The position numbers and the translations under genes were made by a program. A DNA stretch of 46,870 nucleotides from positions 1 to 46,870 of IMG/VR virus record IMGVR_UViG_3300010370_000061; one strand, written 5' to 3'. The notes beneath the pieces are model-generated. The model was given only the letters and a program-made list of their open reading frames with translations, had not been told where the DNA came from and ran no database searches. The stretch's first letter is position 1. The number at the start of each line of letters is the position of its first letter. This document shows positions 30,210 through 38,943 of this stretch, in pieces. The DNA is from a virus.

Positions 30210-30836
30210 TTAGGCTGATACAGTGAAGAATCGGTAAGCAGCAGAACCGGTTGAATCAACAAAGAAGATCATAAATTCAACTGGAACAACGCGAGGCTTG
30301 TTGTTGAGGTTGATCTTGGATACTGAGTCTGGAGTCAGAATAGCGCGATGGAAGGTGATGGTGTTCATCGCAACATCAGCAGGGCCGGTGGTTGACCATG
30401 ACGGTGTTCCAATGTTGTTATTCCAACCGTGATTGAAACCTTCGCCTTGAACGCTGCCAGCATTGAAATGGCAACCAGCCTTTACCAATACAAGTGGTTT
30501 GGCTCGGGTGTTACCTTGAGCGTCAACTGCACGAACTGCTGATTGACCAATACAAAGCATCTCACCAAAGGTATCAACACCTGTGCTAAAGGCTGGGGCG
30601 CCCCATAGTGCTGACATCAACCCAGGCGCATCCCATTCCTTGATAATGCCGCGAACACGAATCTGGGCTCCACGACCAATCATGTCTACTTCATTGTCAC
30701 CGGATTCTTCAACAGAAACCATCATGCCTTTGTGGATGATGTCGATTTCCCAACCGTCTTCTGTTGCGCCAAGATACAGTCCGTTGTAATAGGCGTTGTA
30801 ATGACCTGACATTACATTTACTACAGGTGTTGCCAT
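30210..30836 (-). CDS. Major tail tube protein
   Basis: A 208-residue protein. The opening YNAYYNGLYLGATEDGWEI, then the segments SVEESGDNEVDMIGRGAQ and RVRGIIKEWDAPGLMSALWG, match the strand layout of phage tail-tube subunits, which stack as hexameric rings. The C-terminal part (VPVEFMIFFVDSTGSAAYRFF) supplies further strands. The position between connector genes and tape measure supports it. Confidence 0.7.
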   Translation of the reverse strand: MATPVVNVMSGHYNAYYNGLYLGATEDGWEIDIIHKGMMVSVEESGDNEVDMIGRGAQIRVRGIIKEWDAPGLMSALWGAPAFSTGVDTFGEMLCIGQSAVRAVDAQGNTRAKPLVLVKAGCHFNAGSVQGEGFNHGWNNNIGTPSWSTTGPADVAMNTITFHRAILTPDSVSKINLNNKPRVVPVEFMIFFVDSTGSAAYRFFTVSA

Positions 30837-30878
30837 GTTATGTTTCTCCGATTGATGGAATTATCTTCTGGGGATTAG

Positions 30879-31232
30879 TCAGGTTGCGGGTTGTTGCTTG
30901 CCATCAATGACAATGATTCTTTCACCAAGACCAAGTGCCATGAGGGAATGATAGTCAGTCACTGCTTCGGGGTCAGTGGTTGTTGATACATTTCTTCCTG
31001 TTTCAAGGATTTCGTTCCAGACTTCCTCGGAGGTGTATTTCCAGCGAGTTCTGCGACCAAATGGAGGTCTGGTTTCAAAATGATATTTGTCATCAGGGCT
31101 GGTTACAACATTGATGTGAACCAGACGGTAGACAGGAATGAAATCGCTGGTTGGCTTGGCGCCATTGATGAAAGCATAGAAACGGTTGGTTGCGATGTCC
31201 TCGCGGGACTTGTACAGGGGTATGTTGGGCAT
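30879..31232 (-). CDS. Hypothetical head-tail or tail protein
   Basis: A 117-residue protein without recognised family. Mixed fold: EDIATNRFYAFINGAKP, FIPVYRLVHINVVTSPDD, RTRWKYTSEEVWNEILETGRN, then a C-terminal GLGERIIVIDGK strand. It is encoded between the tail-tube and the 193-residue gene; a tail-terminator-neighbour role is suggested only by place. Confidence 0.5.
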   Translation of the reverse strand: MPNIPLYKSREDIATNRFYAFINGAKPTSDFIPVYRLVHINVVTSPDDKYHFETRPPFGRRTRWKYTSEEVWNEILETGRNVSTTTDPEAVTDYHSLMALGLGERIIVIDGKQQPAT

Positions 31233-31233
31233 A

Positions 31234-31815
31234 CTAACAATCCTTTTGCTTAGTGATCTTGGTTACACGAAACCGGCATGTTTTAGTCATACCAATGTAA
31301 CCAAAAGGTTCAATTCTTGTATTGCGGGTATTGTATGTTCCGTGGAACCATTCCTCATTTCTGAGTTCAGGGATGGCTGTAGTGCCAATCCATGTGGGAA
31401 CATTGATAAACTTCTCACCAGCTACAACAGATAGATAATCTGCATCATCCTCTGCCGTAAGTAGTGTATTTGCTGTGATGATTGGTGCTGATCTGTGGTG
31501 GATTGCAGCGACTACAAACCGGCATATCTTACCAAGACCAGATGCGGCATTGATGTAAACTGCTTCAGGGAATCTGTCTTCGGGGACTGCTTTGATTCGC
31601 TTGGTGATTGTAATTCCAAAAGTATAAATTTCCTCGATTAAACCACCGTCATCAAATTTACCTGTGCTGATGTCAATCATGTGAATGGTGGCATGGTAGT
31701 CACCAGTCATTGGTGGTGGATTAGCATTTACTTGCGCACCACAATTCTTCTCATCGAACATATTGAATGTTCGGAGGTATGTTTGCAGGCCAAATAAAAG
31801 AGCGTGTTCACTCAC
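31234..31815 (-). CDS. Putative tail completion/terminator-region protein
   Basis: A 193-residue protein with an N-terminal helix (ALLFGLQTYLRTFNMFDE) followed by beta strands (YHATIHMIDI, YTFGITITKRIKA, KICRFVVAAIHHRSAP) and CRFRVTKITKQ at the end. This helix-then-strands order fits tail-completion proteins found between connectors and tail tube. It overlaps the upstream connector gene by ATGA. Confidence 0.45.
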   Translation of the reverse strand: MSEHALLFGLQTYLRTFNMFDEKNCGAQVNANPPPMTGDYHATIHMIDISTGKFDDGGLIEEIYTFGITITKRIKAVPEDRFPEAVYINAASGLGKICRFVVAAIHHRSAPIITANTLLTAEDDADYLSVVAGEKFINVPTWIGTTAIPELRNEEWFHGTYNTRNTRIEPFGYIGMTKTCRFRVTKITKQKDC

Positions 31816-32405
31816 CGAATTGCCTCAATCAATCGTTTCTTGGCTTGTCCTACTGCTTCTTGAATTGCCTCTGTAACCCATTCACCAGCGTTATCCGGGA
31901 TGACGGGTCTGGTGTTATTGTGGTACTTGGCGTATTCAACATTTGTACCAATCGTAAACTTACCTGTTGTCTGGTAGACAACTTGATCTTCACGAGGAGA
32001 ATAATACCCCATACCGCGAATGATAGATGGTCTTAGGCTTTTGATAAGCCTATCTGTTTCACGCATAATCAACCTACGTTGATCGCGAACAGAACGTAGC
32101 CCACCAAGAGACTTACGTTCTCTGGCACGAAATGAACGTAATGCCGATGTGGGTCGTTGTTTCAGATCAATGGTTGACTCAGCCAATGGTTCCCATGTGT
32201 TACCAAGTTCATCAGAACCGCCATAAGACTTGATGACATAGGCTTCGTATATTTTCTGGAATAGATAAGAGGTTAGTGTGTTCCAGAAGACACGACCGAT
32301 CCCATAGTCATCTGTCTTTCTTCCAGAAATATATCCGCCAATGCTCCGTGTAATGTTTTTGATACGGGCTATGTCAGATCGCTTGACTTGGATTCTGGTT
32401 GCCAT
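31812..32405 (-). CDS. Head-tail connector, HK97 gp10/Mu gpG-like
   Basis: A 197-residue basic protein. The segments NTWEPLAESTIDLKQRP, IMRETDRLIKSLRPSI, GKFTIGTNVEYAKYHNNT and RPVIPDNAGEWVTEAI match the 'W.PL...T...K / L..SL / tnv.YA.yHn.gt.P.iP' pattern of virion-morphogenesis/neck proteins. The start is the ATG in a TAATG overlap with the upstream adaptor stop; an ATG three codons earlier has no spacing from GGGG. Confidence 0.7.
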   Translation of the reverse strand: MATRIQVKRSDIARIKNITRSIGGYISGRKTDDYGIGRVFWNTLTSYLFQKIYEAYVIKSYGGSDELGNTWEPLAESTIDLKQRPTSALRSFRARERKSLGGLRSVRDQRRLIMRETDRLIKSLRPSIIRGMGYYSPREDQVVYQTTGKFTIGTNVEYAKYHNNTRPVIPDNAGEWVTEAIQEAVGQAKKRLIEAIR

Positions 32406-32914
32406 TAGAGCCATCCCCAGAAATAGCCAAATGAGATGTCTTGACCATCATAGGAACCGCCAGTGCTAATGTTTTGTCGCACACGAATCTTAGCCGAGAT
32501 AAACATCTCATCCACATACACATTTGACATGGATGGGATGATGGTATCTCTGGTTGGGATGTCTACCAGAGGATTGATCTCACCAGATGCAATTCCATCC
32601 AGTTCACGGAGAGCATCTTCATACAGGTCAGCGAAGTAATGTTCGTTACCTCTGCGCTTTGACAGAAGATGTGCTGCAATCCATGTGGCTCTGCTCTTAA
32701 CCCAATTACTGTTGGCTAACGCAGCGTTGGTGTGAAATTTGTTTAACCTGACAATGATGGTCTGTTCAGCATCAAAGATGATCTGAGACATGATTTCATC
32801 AATATCACCCGCTGCTAGGTCATCAAGAATGTTGGTGTAGCCTGTAGCACCATACAATGCTTTCACATTGTCAACATTGGTAAAACCGTTGGTTGTAAAT
32901 GTGTTGTACGGCAT
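32405..32914 (-). CDS. Head-tail adaptor (gp6/DUF1320-like)
   Basis: A 169-residue protein with an N-terminal helical bundle: NVKALYGATGYTNILDDL, IMSQIIFDAEQTIIVRL, WVKSRATWIAAHLLSKRRG, FADLYEDALRELDGIASGEINPL. This is the usual signature of the small helical adaptors that dock on the portal. The C-terminus (FISAKIRVRQN, aromatic tail) is probably extended. The gene follows the GC-rich adsorption genes and is coupled to the connector gene. Confidence 0.65.
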   Translation of the reverse strand: MPYNTFTTNGFTNVDNVKALYGATGYTNILDDLAAGDIDEIMSQIIFDAEQTIIVRLNKFHTNAALANSNWVKSRATWIAAHLLSKRRGNEHYFADLYEDALRELDGIASGEINPLVDIPTRDTIIPSMSNVYVDEMFISAKIRVRQNISTGGSYDGQDISFGYFWGWL

Positions 32915-32988
32915 TGCTACACCTCAGTTTCTATTACTACGACCCGCTTTAGATTCTTCTCGCCAATCACCCGCATGAGACACTGCCT

Positions 32989-33399
32989 CTAGTTCAGTTC
33001 CGGTTGTGGAATATAGCCCTGCTCAATCGCCTGCTTTCGTGTCAGCACGTACGGTTGCCAGCTTGGCGGAATCATGCTGCTTGGTGCAAACCGCTGACCA
33101 GCCAGCATCTGAACTGCTGCAACGATGCCGTCTAGTTCCGCCTGTGTGATTTGCTGCTGTGCGACAAACGGTTCAAGCACCGCGACCAGCCCAGACGGGT
33201 CGGCGGCAAGGTGAATCGGAATCGTATCCTCTTCCGGCAGTTCCAGCACCGTGAACGGAATCTGTGGGTGGACGTACATGCCGCAGTAGAACTCGCTAAC
33301 GTTGCGAGGGTCACGAACGTCATCAGGCTGGGTCAGCTTGTAAAGCTGGCGGTTCAGTTCCGCCGCTGAATCGTTGTGGACTGGCACGTAGATTGCCAT
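32989..33399 (-). CDS. Small virion-associated protein in GC-rich island
   Basis: A 136-residue protein without known family. It contains LNRQLYKLTQPDDVRDPRNVSEFYCGMYVHP, a Pro-rich middle and a helical segment (ITQAELDGIVAAVQMLAG). It starts right after the lectin-like gene stop (TAA-ATG). Base composition is visibly richer in G+C than flanking genes, as in the next two genes, so it probably arrived with them. Perhaps a chaperone or fibre accessory. Confidence 0.45.
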   Translation of the reverse strand: MAIYVPVHNDSAAELNRQLYKLTQPDDVRDPRNVSEFYCGMYVHPQIPFTVLELPEEDTIPIHLAADPSGLVAVLEPFVAQQQITQAELDGIVAAVQMLAGQRFAPSSMIPPSWQPYVLTRKQAIEQGYIPQPELN

Positions 33400-34323
33400 T
33401 TACGGTGTCCCCCAAAATGTCTTCGCATTGGCTTCCCATGTCGTGCGGCTGGCTGTGCGGTCGCCTGACCAAATAACCAGCTCGCAGAACGTGCCATCAA
33501 AAGGCAATGCCCCACTTGGATACGCCAGAATCGTGAGATTGCCAGCAGCATTTTCAACGAACGGAACACCAGTTGCGGCGTTTGCTGTTGCTGACGCTGT
33601 GCCGTCCTGCCACACAAATACACGATTCGCAGCCGTTCCGTTGTCTGGGTCTATTGCAACAGAATTCAATCGCATGTTGGTGGTACTTGTTCCAGCTGCT
33701 GAAATTACGACAGAATTTCCAGTGGTGGATACTCCCCCGCTGTCAATTTTGCTAGCCCTGACGTCAAAACTTTCTGTTGTTCCAGACATTAAAGTGAACC
33801 CAGCTTCGGCTGATAGGCTGCTCGCTGTTCCAATCAATACTTTTCTGACCGCTGTGTCGGCTGACGCATGAACAGCGTACAAAGTCCCGCCAGTTGTGTG
33901 CAAAAAATTGTACGTGCTTGTTGAGCTGGCAACACTCATTCGCCTTGCCGCTGCCGTCGTCGTCGAACAGGCGAGAAATCCGTTTTGCGTCACAGCCACG
34001 CCGGAAGATACGCAAATGGGCTGAAGCGTTGTGGTCGATTGTGTCAGATTGCGAGACAGTCCCGACTGCCCGTAGATCGTCGTCAGGAACCCATCGCCCG
34101 CGCCGCAAAAAGCCGCAACCGCTGCCGCACTCACCGCACCATTGGCACCGCTGCCACTAAAATCCTGTTCCGCATTGTCGCTTGACCGGCGAACGCGAAT
34201 GACTGGCCCGCTGTAACCAGCCCGTAAACGCCGACCGACCGACCACGCAGATTCAAGACCAGAACCGAGCGTGTCCAAGGAACCACGAAAGCCAGCATTT
34301 CCCATCAACAGCAGCAATCCCAT
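33400..34323 (-). CDS. Adsorption/spike protein with arabinofuranosidase-like and lectin-like domains
   Basis: A 307-residue protein. Residues about 25-95 (AWSVGRRLRAGYSGPVIRVR, SSDN.EQDF, AAVAAFCGAGDGFLTTIYGQSG, QPICVSSG) match the beta module found in GH54 arabinofuranosidase-B-like phage adsorption proteins. Residues about 120-305 form a concanavalin-like jelly-roll (SFDVRA, NRVFVWQDG, GTFCELVIWSGDRTASRTTWEANAKTFWG). It probably binds host glycans; catalysis is not claimed. The ATG at 34323 follows GGAGGGCGTG and overlaps the preceding stop. Confidence 0.65.
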   Translation of the reverse strand: MGLLLLMGNAGFRGSLDTLGSGLESAWSVGRRLRAGYSGPVIRVRRSSDNAEQDFSGSGANGAVSAAAVAAFCGAGDGFLTTIYGQSGLSRNLTQSTTTLQPICVSSGVAVTQNGFLACSTTTAAARRMSVASSTSTYNFLHTTGGTLYAVHASADTAVRKVLIGTASSLSAEAGFTLMSGTTESFDVRASKIDSGGVSTTGNSVVISAAGTSTTNMRLNSVAIDPDNGTAANRVFVWQDGTASATANAATGVPFVENAAGNLTILAYPSGALPFDGTFCELVIWSGDRTASRTTWEANAKTFWGTP

Positions 34324-34670
34324 CACGCCCTCCAGTAGCGGCTGCGAAGCCAGTTAAGAAAATGCGGACCGAACTCAGGACCACCGCCAGCGGCGTGATA
34401 GATTTCTCTGGCGATCCGGCTGTGGTGAAACTTGTCAGCGGGTGGTGAAGCACGATAACCAAGGAAGTGCATGGTTTCATGAATCAACCAAATACAGGCA
34501 ATCTTGGCTGTTACCCCAGCACGACTGCATGGTGTCACGCCGTTACTGTCTTGGTAGAGCGTCGATATCTGCGACGGGTCCAGCCACAGGCCCTGCTCGT
34601 TGTTACTAAATAATTCTTGTCGTGGATTAAATGACCTTTTTCCACCAAGAGGGCCAAGTAGTAATGACAT
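34323..34670 (-). CDS. Composite virion peptide with HEXXH motif
   Basis: A 115-residue protein in two parts. Residues 1 to about 52 (SFNPRQELFSNNEQGLWLDPSQ, STLYQDSNGVTP) are the 'NGEQGxWYDPSDLSTLFQDxxGTTP' leader common at the start of phage spike proteins. Residues about 55-115 contain HETMH, a zincin-type HEXXH, within IWLIHETMHFLGYRASPPADKFHHSRIAREI. It may be a small peptidase-like domain or a spike remnant joined to a foreign sequence. The gene overlaps the lectin-like gene by one codon. Confidence 0.5.
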   Translation of the reverse strand: MSLLLGPLGGKRSFNPRQELFSNNEQGLWLDPSQISTLYQDSNGVTPCSRAGVTAKIACIWLIHETMHFLGYRASPPADKFHHSRIAREIYHAAGGGPEFGPHFLNWLRSRYWRA

Positions 34671-34724
34671 AATGTTCTATCCCAGAAGGAAACAAGAATC
34701 GGGCGTAATCTTCTCTGGATGAAA

Positions 34725-35069
34725 CTAACGAACAATTCGCAAATGATAACGGAAGGTTCTAGCACCACCTTCATTACCAGATGCTTTCAACCGTACATAT
34801 CGCATACAGTTGGTGCTGAAATAATCCAAGTTAATGAACCTAGCTTGACTGGCTGAAACAGTAATCGTGTATTGAGTTCCATCATCTTTGAACACAGGAA
34901 CCCAAGTTGAGTTATCTTCACTCATCTCCAAAGTCCATGATGTGTTAGTTAGTGCTGCCGGTGTTGTAATTGCACCAAGATTTCTGTTCTTGGTGTCAAT
35001 GCTGCTACTGACAGCGGCGCCGTTGGCAACAGTAAACGAACCAGAGAAGGTCTTGATAGGTCGAGTCAT
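34725..35069 (-). CDS. Virion beta-sandwich protein
   Basis: A 114-residue protein with a jelly-roll-like strand series: IKTFSGSFTVANGAAV, ALTNTSWTLEMSEDNSTWVPVF, QYTITVSASQARFINLDYF, MRYVRLKASGNEG, FRYHLRIVR. The 'W.lemS.Dns.W..v' and 'rYvRLka' motifs occur in discoidin-like and phage tail decoration domains. It is likely a glycan-binding or capsid/tail surface protein. Confidence 0.5.
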   Translation of the reverse strand: MTRPIKTFSGSFTVANGAAVSSSIDTKNRNLGAITTPAALTNTSWTLEMSEDNSTWVPVFKDDGTQYTITVSASQARFINLDYFSTNCMRYVRLKASGNEGGARTFRYHLRIVR

Positions 35070-35086
35070 TTTCAGTTCCTGCTTTG

Positions 35087-35461
35087 TTAGTTGCTGTTGC
35101 CATTGTTTAGCTTTTGTTCAATGGCTTCCAATGTTTTGTTTTGCTTGTCAGAAGCATTATTCAATTTGTCGATACCAGAATTGAGAGATTCCAATTCTCT
35201 GGCAATTACACCATTGTTCTTTTGGTGTTCTTCGACAATGTATGTGATTCGTTCGACTGACTTTTCAACCTGATTGATGAACTCAATCTGTCGTTCAGTC
35301 AAAGGCTTGAGAATGTTTGACCCTAGCCATGTGGAAGAATTATAGATACCAATTCCAACCAGAATCAAAAGAACCGTTGGTAGCCCAAGTTGCTTGGTAG
35401 CGACAACCCACCATGGTTCCTTCTCGATAAACACTTGCTTTGTTTCCATCTCTACCGACAT
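35087..35461 (-). CDS. Membrane-anchored coiled-coil protein
   Basis: A 124-residue protein with a single TM segment (about 24-42, LGLPTVLLILVGIGIY) and a long coiled-coil (TERQIEFINQVEKSVERIT, ELESLNSGIDKLNNASDKQNKTLEAIEQ). The layout resembles BhlA-like holin/tail accessory proteins. It could be a second lysis factor or part of virion assembly. It lies just after the terminator that ends the capsid unit. Confidence 0.5.
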   Translation of the reverse strand: MSVEMETKQVFIEKEPWWVVATKQLGLPTVLLILVGIGIYNSSTWLGSNILKPLTERQIEFINQVEKSVERITYIVEEHQKNNGVIARELESLNSGIDKLNNASDKQNKTLEAIEQKLNNGNSN

Positions 35462-35486
35462 CTTGTTACCTGAAAGATAAGGTTAC

Positions 35487-35526
35487 AAAAAAAGCCGATG
35501 CCGATCTTACAACCGACACCGGCTTT
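35487..35526 (-). terminator. Terminator after the major capsid gene
   Basis: A 10-bp stem with one mismatch (AAAGCCGgTG/CAtCGGCTTT on the minus strand, 35526-35517 with 35500-35491) is followed by a T-run (35493-35487). It marks the end of the protease-decoration-capsid unit. Confidence 0.8.
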
Positions 35527-35562
35527 CGCAAAAGGAACCCGCAAAGGAACCTGATTCAGTTG

Positions 35563-36747
35563 TTACGTTCCAACGTAGCCGTAGCCGATGCAGTTAGGAA
35601 CGTACAGGACAGGGAGGTAGTTGTCCAAGAACTTGAGTTCATACCCCGGCGGGTCGATCACTCGGGTTGCCCAGTTGGTAAACCCTGTCGCAATACGACC
35701 TTGACTCATCAGGTTCTCAGCAATTGGTTCGCTGCCGAGAGTCATACCAATCCATTCGTCCGAAGGATCAGGCATGGTGATGATGTAGTCATCGGGGATG
35801 AGGTATTCCACACCAGTCGCACCAAGGCTGGTAACAGAATCTCGGGTGTCACCAGTGGCGCTGAGAACACCGTCATAGATGTGGAAAGTGAACAAAGGCA
35901 ATGCTCGGAACTTGACATCGAAGCCAGTGTCCGGGATACCTTCTCGGCTGGTAACCGTTCGTCCCGAGAGACTTTCAAACACAGTTACCGATTGACCACC
36001 AAGTTCATGGAGTCCATCGTTGTTCAAGCACTTGTTATAAGTGTTGGTGTTCATCCAGATGTGCCGCAGAGGACGACCTTGGATTCGGCTATAGGCGGCA
36101 TTGATCTTGTTCAATTGGCCTACAACGTCTGCCGATGGGTCACCCCAATCACTCAAGATGTCAGAACCAGTTCCAAGCTGCAAACGGGTCTTGTTGTCAG
36201 CAGGGATCTGGTAGTCAACGATGATCTCGTCGGTAGCTGCACCGTTGTAGTTCTTCAAGGAATAGGATTCACCATCCCGTTCCATGTTGAAACCACCACG
36301 AAGCAAACGAGACAGCATCCACTCACGTTGGTTGCGGAACCGGTCAGTGAGGAATCGAACTTGACGGGCTACTTTCTTCTGACCGCGAACATCAACAATG
36401 TTCCCGAGTTGCCCACCGAGGTCACGCTGATTGAAAATCTCTTCGTCCAGAATCAGAACTGATTCATGGGCTCGGAAGAGGTGAGCCGATGCGTAACCAA
36501 TCGGCTTCTTGCGTACCCGTACTGGGCCTGCGGTTGGAGCGCGTCCAGTGGCAAACTGACGGGTTGAATCGAAGATGTCCCAGCCGAAGTCACGGCCAGT
36601 TACAGTGTCGGTGGCAGAATCATTGTCGCCCGACATGAAACCAAAGAACTTCTGAAACAGGCTGAGAGGCGTCGAGATCCGGTTTACGATCTTCGTGATA
36701 ACCGGAGCCGACAACATCTCGTTGACGGTAATACCTTGAGTGGTCAT
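35563..36747 (-). CDS. Major capsid protein, lambda gpE-like (HK97 fold)
   Basis: A 394-residue protein. Family features: PLSLFQKFFG start, FDSTRQFATGRAPTAGPVRV, a helix with QKKVARQVRFLTDRFRNQREWMLSRLL and GGF, DWGDPSADVVGQLNKI, HIWMNTNTYNKCL, YLIPDDYIITMPDP, and a C-terminal ELKFLDNYLPVLYVPN strand typical of gpE-type capsids. It is the shell subunit. Upstream neighbours (decoration protein, protease) and the downstream terminator define a high-expression unit. Confidence 0.85.
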   Translation of the reverse strand: MTTQGITVNEMLSAPVITKIVNRISTPLSLFQKFFGFMSGDNDSATDTVTGRDFGWDIFDSTRQFATGRAPTAGPVRVRKKPIGYASAHLFRAHESVLILDEEIFNQRDLGGQLGNIVDVRGQKKVARQVRFLTDRFRNQREWMLSRLLRGGFNMERDGESYSLKNYNGAATDEIIVDYQIPADNKTRLQLGTGSDILSDWGDPSADVVGQLNKINAAYSRIQGRPLRHIWMNTNTYNKCLNNDGLHELGGQSVTVFESLSGRTVTSREGIPDTGFDVKFRALPLFTFHIYDGVLSATGDTRDSVTSLGATGVEYLIPDDYIITMPDPSDEWIGMTLGSEPIAENLMSQGRIATGFTNWATRVIDPPGYELKFLDNYLPVLYVPNCIGYGYVGT

Positions 36748-36798
36748 GAAAAAATCTCCTGAATGATTGGTTGAAAATCAACGGTGGCTGTCTCTGGA

Positions 36799-37590
36799 TT
36801 ACAGAGATTCAACCAACCACAAAGAACCGTTACCACGAATACGACGAACAGTACCATCAATCGACAACGAACTTGCTGCCGATGAGTTAGCGACCTTGAT
36901 GTTCGACGAACCCGAGGTCAGGGTGATGGTTGCAGAAGTTGCGGTGTTGCTGAAGAAAGTGAACTCAATTCCCTTGTAAGCAACCAAAGAACCGAGGGCA
37001 ATGGTAACAGTTCCACCAGTGTTGAAGTAATACTTGTGGCTGTCATCATAGTCGAGGGTGATACCACCAGATTGCTGTGCAGCAGACACGTTTACCACGT
37101 TGTATGCTGGGCGACCTTTGTCGAAATCATCATCGAACATGAACCGCGAACGCATCATAGCGCGAGCCAGATGGTTGTTGGCAGCAGAGGATGACAGTCC
37201 GAGAGCAGTAGTTCCTGGAACAATCAGGCGAGAAGCACGAACACCGCCAGTCAGAACAATGGCGCCAGTGAGACGATCAGTGCTGGTGTTGTTCATCAGC
37301 ATCGAACGGCTTTCCTTCAGAACACCAAAGATGTATTCCGAACCATCAGTTGCCGTTGGATCCCAAACCTTGAGCTTGTCAGTCGATTCGACTTTGCCCA
37401 TCAAGAGGCCAGCACGAAGGATGTGGGTGTAACTGGTGTTACCAGTGTCTCGGGTAGTTCCATCAATCAGCATCCCGCCGACTTCATGGTTCTCCCATTT
37501 ACCCCAAGTAAATTCATTTTCAAAAGTTTCAATTGCAGCGGAAATGCCCGGTACACGGTCACGACCACCATAAACCATTTGCATTGACAT
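36799..37590 (-). CDS. Capsid decoration protein, gpD-like N-terminus with extra beta domain
   Basis: A 263-residue protein. Residues about 25-150 show a lambda gpD-like region (ILRAGLLMGKVESTDKLKVWDPTATDG, YIFGVLKES), followed by GAIVLTGGVRASRLIVPG. The C-terminal 90 residues form a beta domain (KYYFNTGG, IEFTFFSNTATSATITL, RRIRGNGSLWLVE) shared in pattern with the protein at 573-1088. It should stabilise the expanded capsid. It is encoded between the protease and the major capsid gene, as in lambda-like head modules. Confidence 0.75.
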   Translation of the reverse strand: MSMQMVYGGRDRVPGISAAIETFENEFTWGKWENHEVGGMLIDGTTRDTGNTSYTHILRAGLLMGKVESTDKLKVWDPTATDGSEYIFGVLKESRSMLMNNTSTDRLTGAIVLTGGVRASRLIVPGTTALGLSSSAANNHLARAMMRSRFMFDDDFDKGRPAYNVVNVSAAQQSGGITLDYDDSHKYYFNTGGTVTIALGSLVAYKGIEFTFFSNTATSATITLTSGSSNIKVANSSAASSLSIDGTVRRIRGNGSLWLVESL

Positions 37591-37638
37591 ATCTATTACT
37601 CCAAGATTGTTCTTTGATCGAAAGAGAGGTGGTCAGGA

Positions 37639-38877
37639 CTACAGCTTGCCGAGCAAACTGTTGACGATTTCATCAGCACGACCATCATCCACCAGACCAG
37701 CATTGAGCGTCTTGTTGTTCTCAATCTGGAGTTGACCGTTGGATTCGTTAGCCATTGCGATAACTGGATTGACATTCAGATTGGGAATGACAACGCTTTC
37801 CAGCGCTTCAATCTTGCTCTGAACCAGCGGATTGACAGGCGAACCATTGTTGTCAAACGACATCTGGATGGATTCGATTTCACTCTCGTATCCAACCTTG
37901 GTTTCATCGTTGATCACGTTTCGTTGACGGAGCTTGGCAACTCGGCTTTTCAGATCAGCCTTCAGGTTGTTGGCAAGCAGAGACAACATGCCTTGGTTTT
38001 GGGATTGAATGGACTTGAAAGCTGGATGGCTCATCACAGTTTCAACGTCAACCAAGTTCTGCTGAACCTGTGCGCCACCATTTTGCTGATTAACTGACAT
38101 GACTACCGGAACCTCACTGATTTCGGATTTAGGAGGTGGTTTAAGAACAGTTCCACCAACACTGTTGTTGCCTTCAGACAACTGTTTCTGGAGTAAAGCA
38201 GCAACAAGGGCTTCTCGGAAGTCCTCGTCTGATGTGTTCGGTGGCAGTTTTACTTTTGCAACCTTCTCCAGAAGCATGAACACATCGGTTGTATTGATCA
38301 TTTGAGGACTGTTATTGCCCTCATCATCATTGTCTTCCAAGTCATTGACATTTCCAGTCAACGTAGAAGCGAAGTCTTCAACACCCATGCTGATAATCCT
38401 GTGACTCATGGCAATTGCCAATTCGTTGTTAGCTGGCTTGAAGTTGTTTTGACCCGGTTCAATTGGTTGAGTGCAACAGGCAATGTGAGTAATCACGTTG
38501 TTCCATTCACGACCCAATCCATCAACAAACTTTGGTACAGCAAAGATTGATGTTTCCTTGACGGTCTTACCAATCTTTTCTGCATCAGATTCAAGAGGAA
38601 CATCAAGCACACCAACCAGTTTGCCTGATTCGTCTTGCTTGAGTTCTTCCCAGAAGCCAAAGTTCTCTTTCGATGACGATGGTTTGTTTTCCGGGACAGC
38701 CTGTTTGTCATGATATGCCGGCGCTGGTATGTTCAAACCAGACTTTCGCATTTCATTATGCTGCTTGACCCAATGACTGATCATCTCTTTCGTGATCAGC
38801 TTTGCATGACGATTGCCCTTCGCATCAGATACTGCGTACAGGCCGGGTGTCAGAATCTCTTTCTCGAACTTTGGCAT
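37639..38877 (-). CDS. Prohead protease/scaffold, Mu gpI-like
   Basis: A 412-residue protein. Residues 1 to about 160 resemble Mu I-type prohead proteases: LTPGLYAVSDAKGNRHAKLITKEMI, GLNIPAPAYHDK with a conserved His, GFWEELKQDESGKLVGVLDVP, SIFAVPKFVDGLGREWNNVITHIACCTQPIEPG. The rest is charged and Gln/Asn-rich with helices (QGMLSLLANNLKADLKSRVAKLRQ), as expected for an attached scaffold. It cleaves itself and head proteins during capsid maturation. The gene starts downstream of a TTGACA promoter facing leftward. Confidence 0.75.
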   Translation of the reverse strand: MPKFEKEILTPGLYAVSDAKGNRHAKLITKEMISHWVKQHNEMRKSGLNIPAPAYHDKQAVPENKPSSSKENFGFWEELKQDESGKLVGVLDVPLESDAEKIGKTVKETSIFAVPKFVDGLGREWNNVITHIACCTQPIEPGQNNFKPANNELAIAMSHRIISMGVEDFASTLTGNVNDLEDNDDEGNNSPQMINTTDVFMLLEKVAKVKLPPNTSDEDFREALVAALLQKQLSEGNNSVGGTVLKPPPKSEISEVPVVMSVNQQNGGAQVQQNLVDVETVMSHPAFKSIQSQNQGMLSLLANNLKADLKSRVAKLRQRNVINDETKVGYESEIESIQMSFDNNGSPVNPLVQSKIEALESVVIPNLNVNPVIAMANESNGQLQIENNKTLNAGLVDDGRADEIVNSLLGKL

Positions 38878-38915
38878 TATCTGTTCCAGAAAAAACTATC
38901 GTCACAATCATGACA

Positions 38916-38943
38916 AGCATATAATCGCCCAAACACCTGTCAA
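38916..38943 (-). promoter_or_regulatory. Late-type promoter for protease-decoration-capsid unit
   Basis: On the minus strand TTGACA (38943-38938), 16 bp, TATGCT (38921-38916, 4 of 6). It points at the protease gene start at 38877. It overlaps the plus-strand TATAAT by two bases, so the two promoters should exclude each other. Confidence 0.6.

Noticed and set aside
35440-36462. Long plus-strand open frame of 340 codons opposite the major capsid gene
   Set aside because: It is a mirror of the capsid gene on the other strand, with no ribosome-binding site and low-complexity content. The capsid reading has family motifs.
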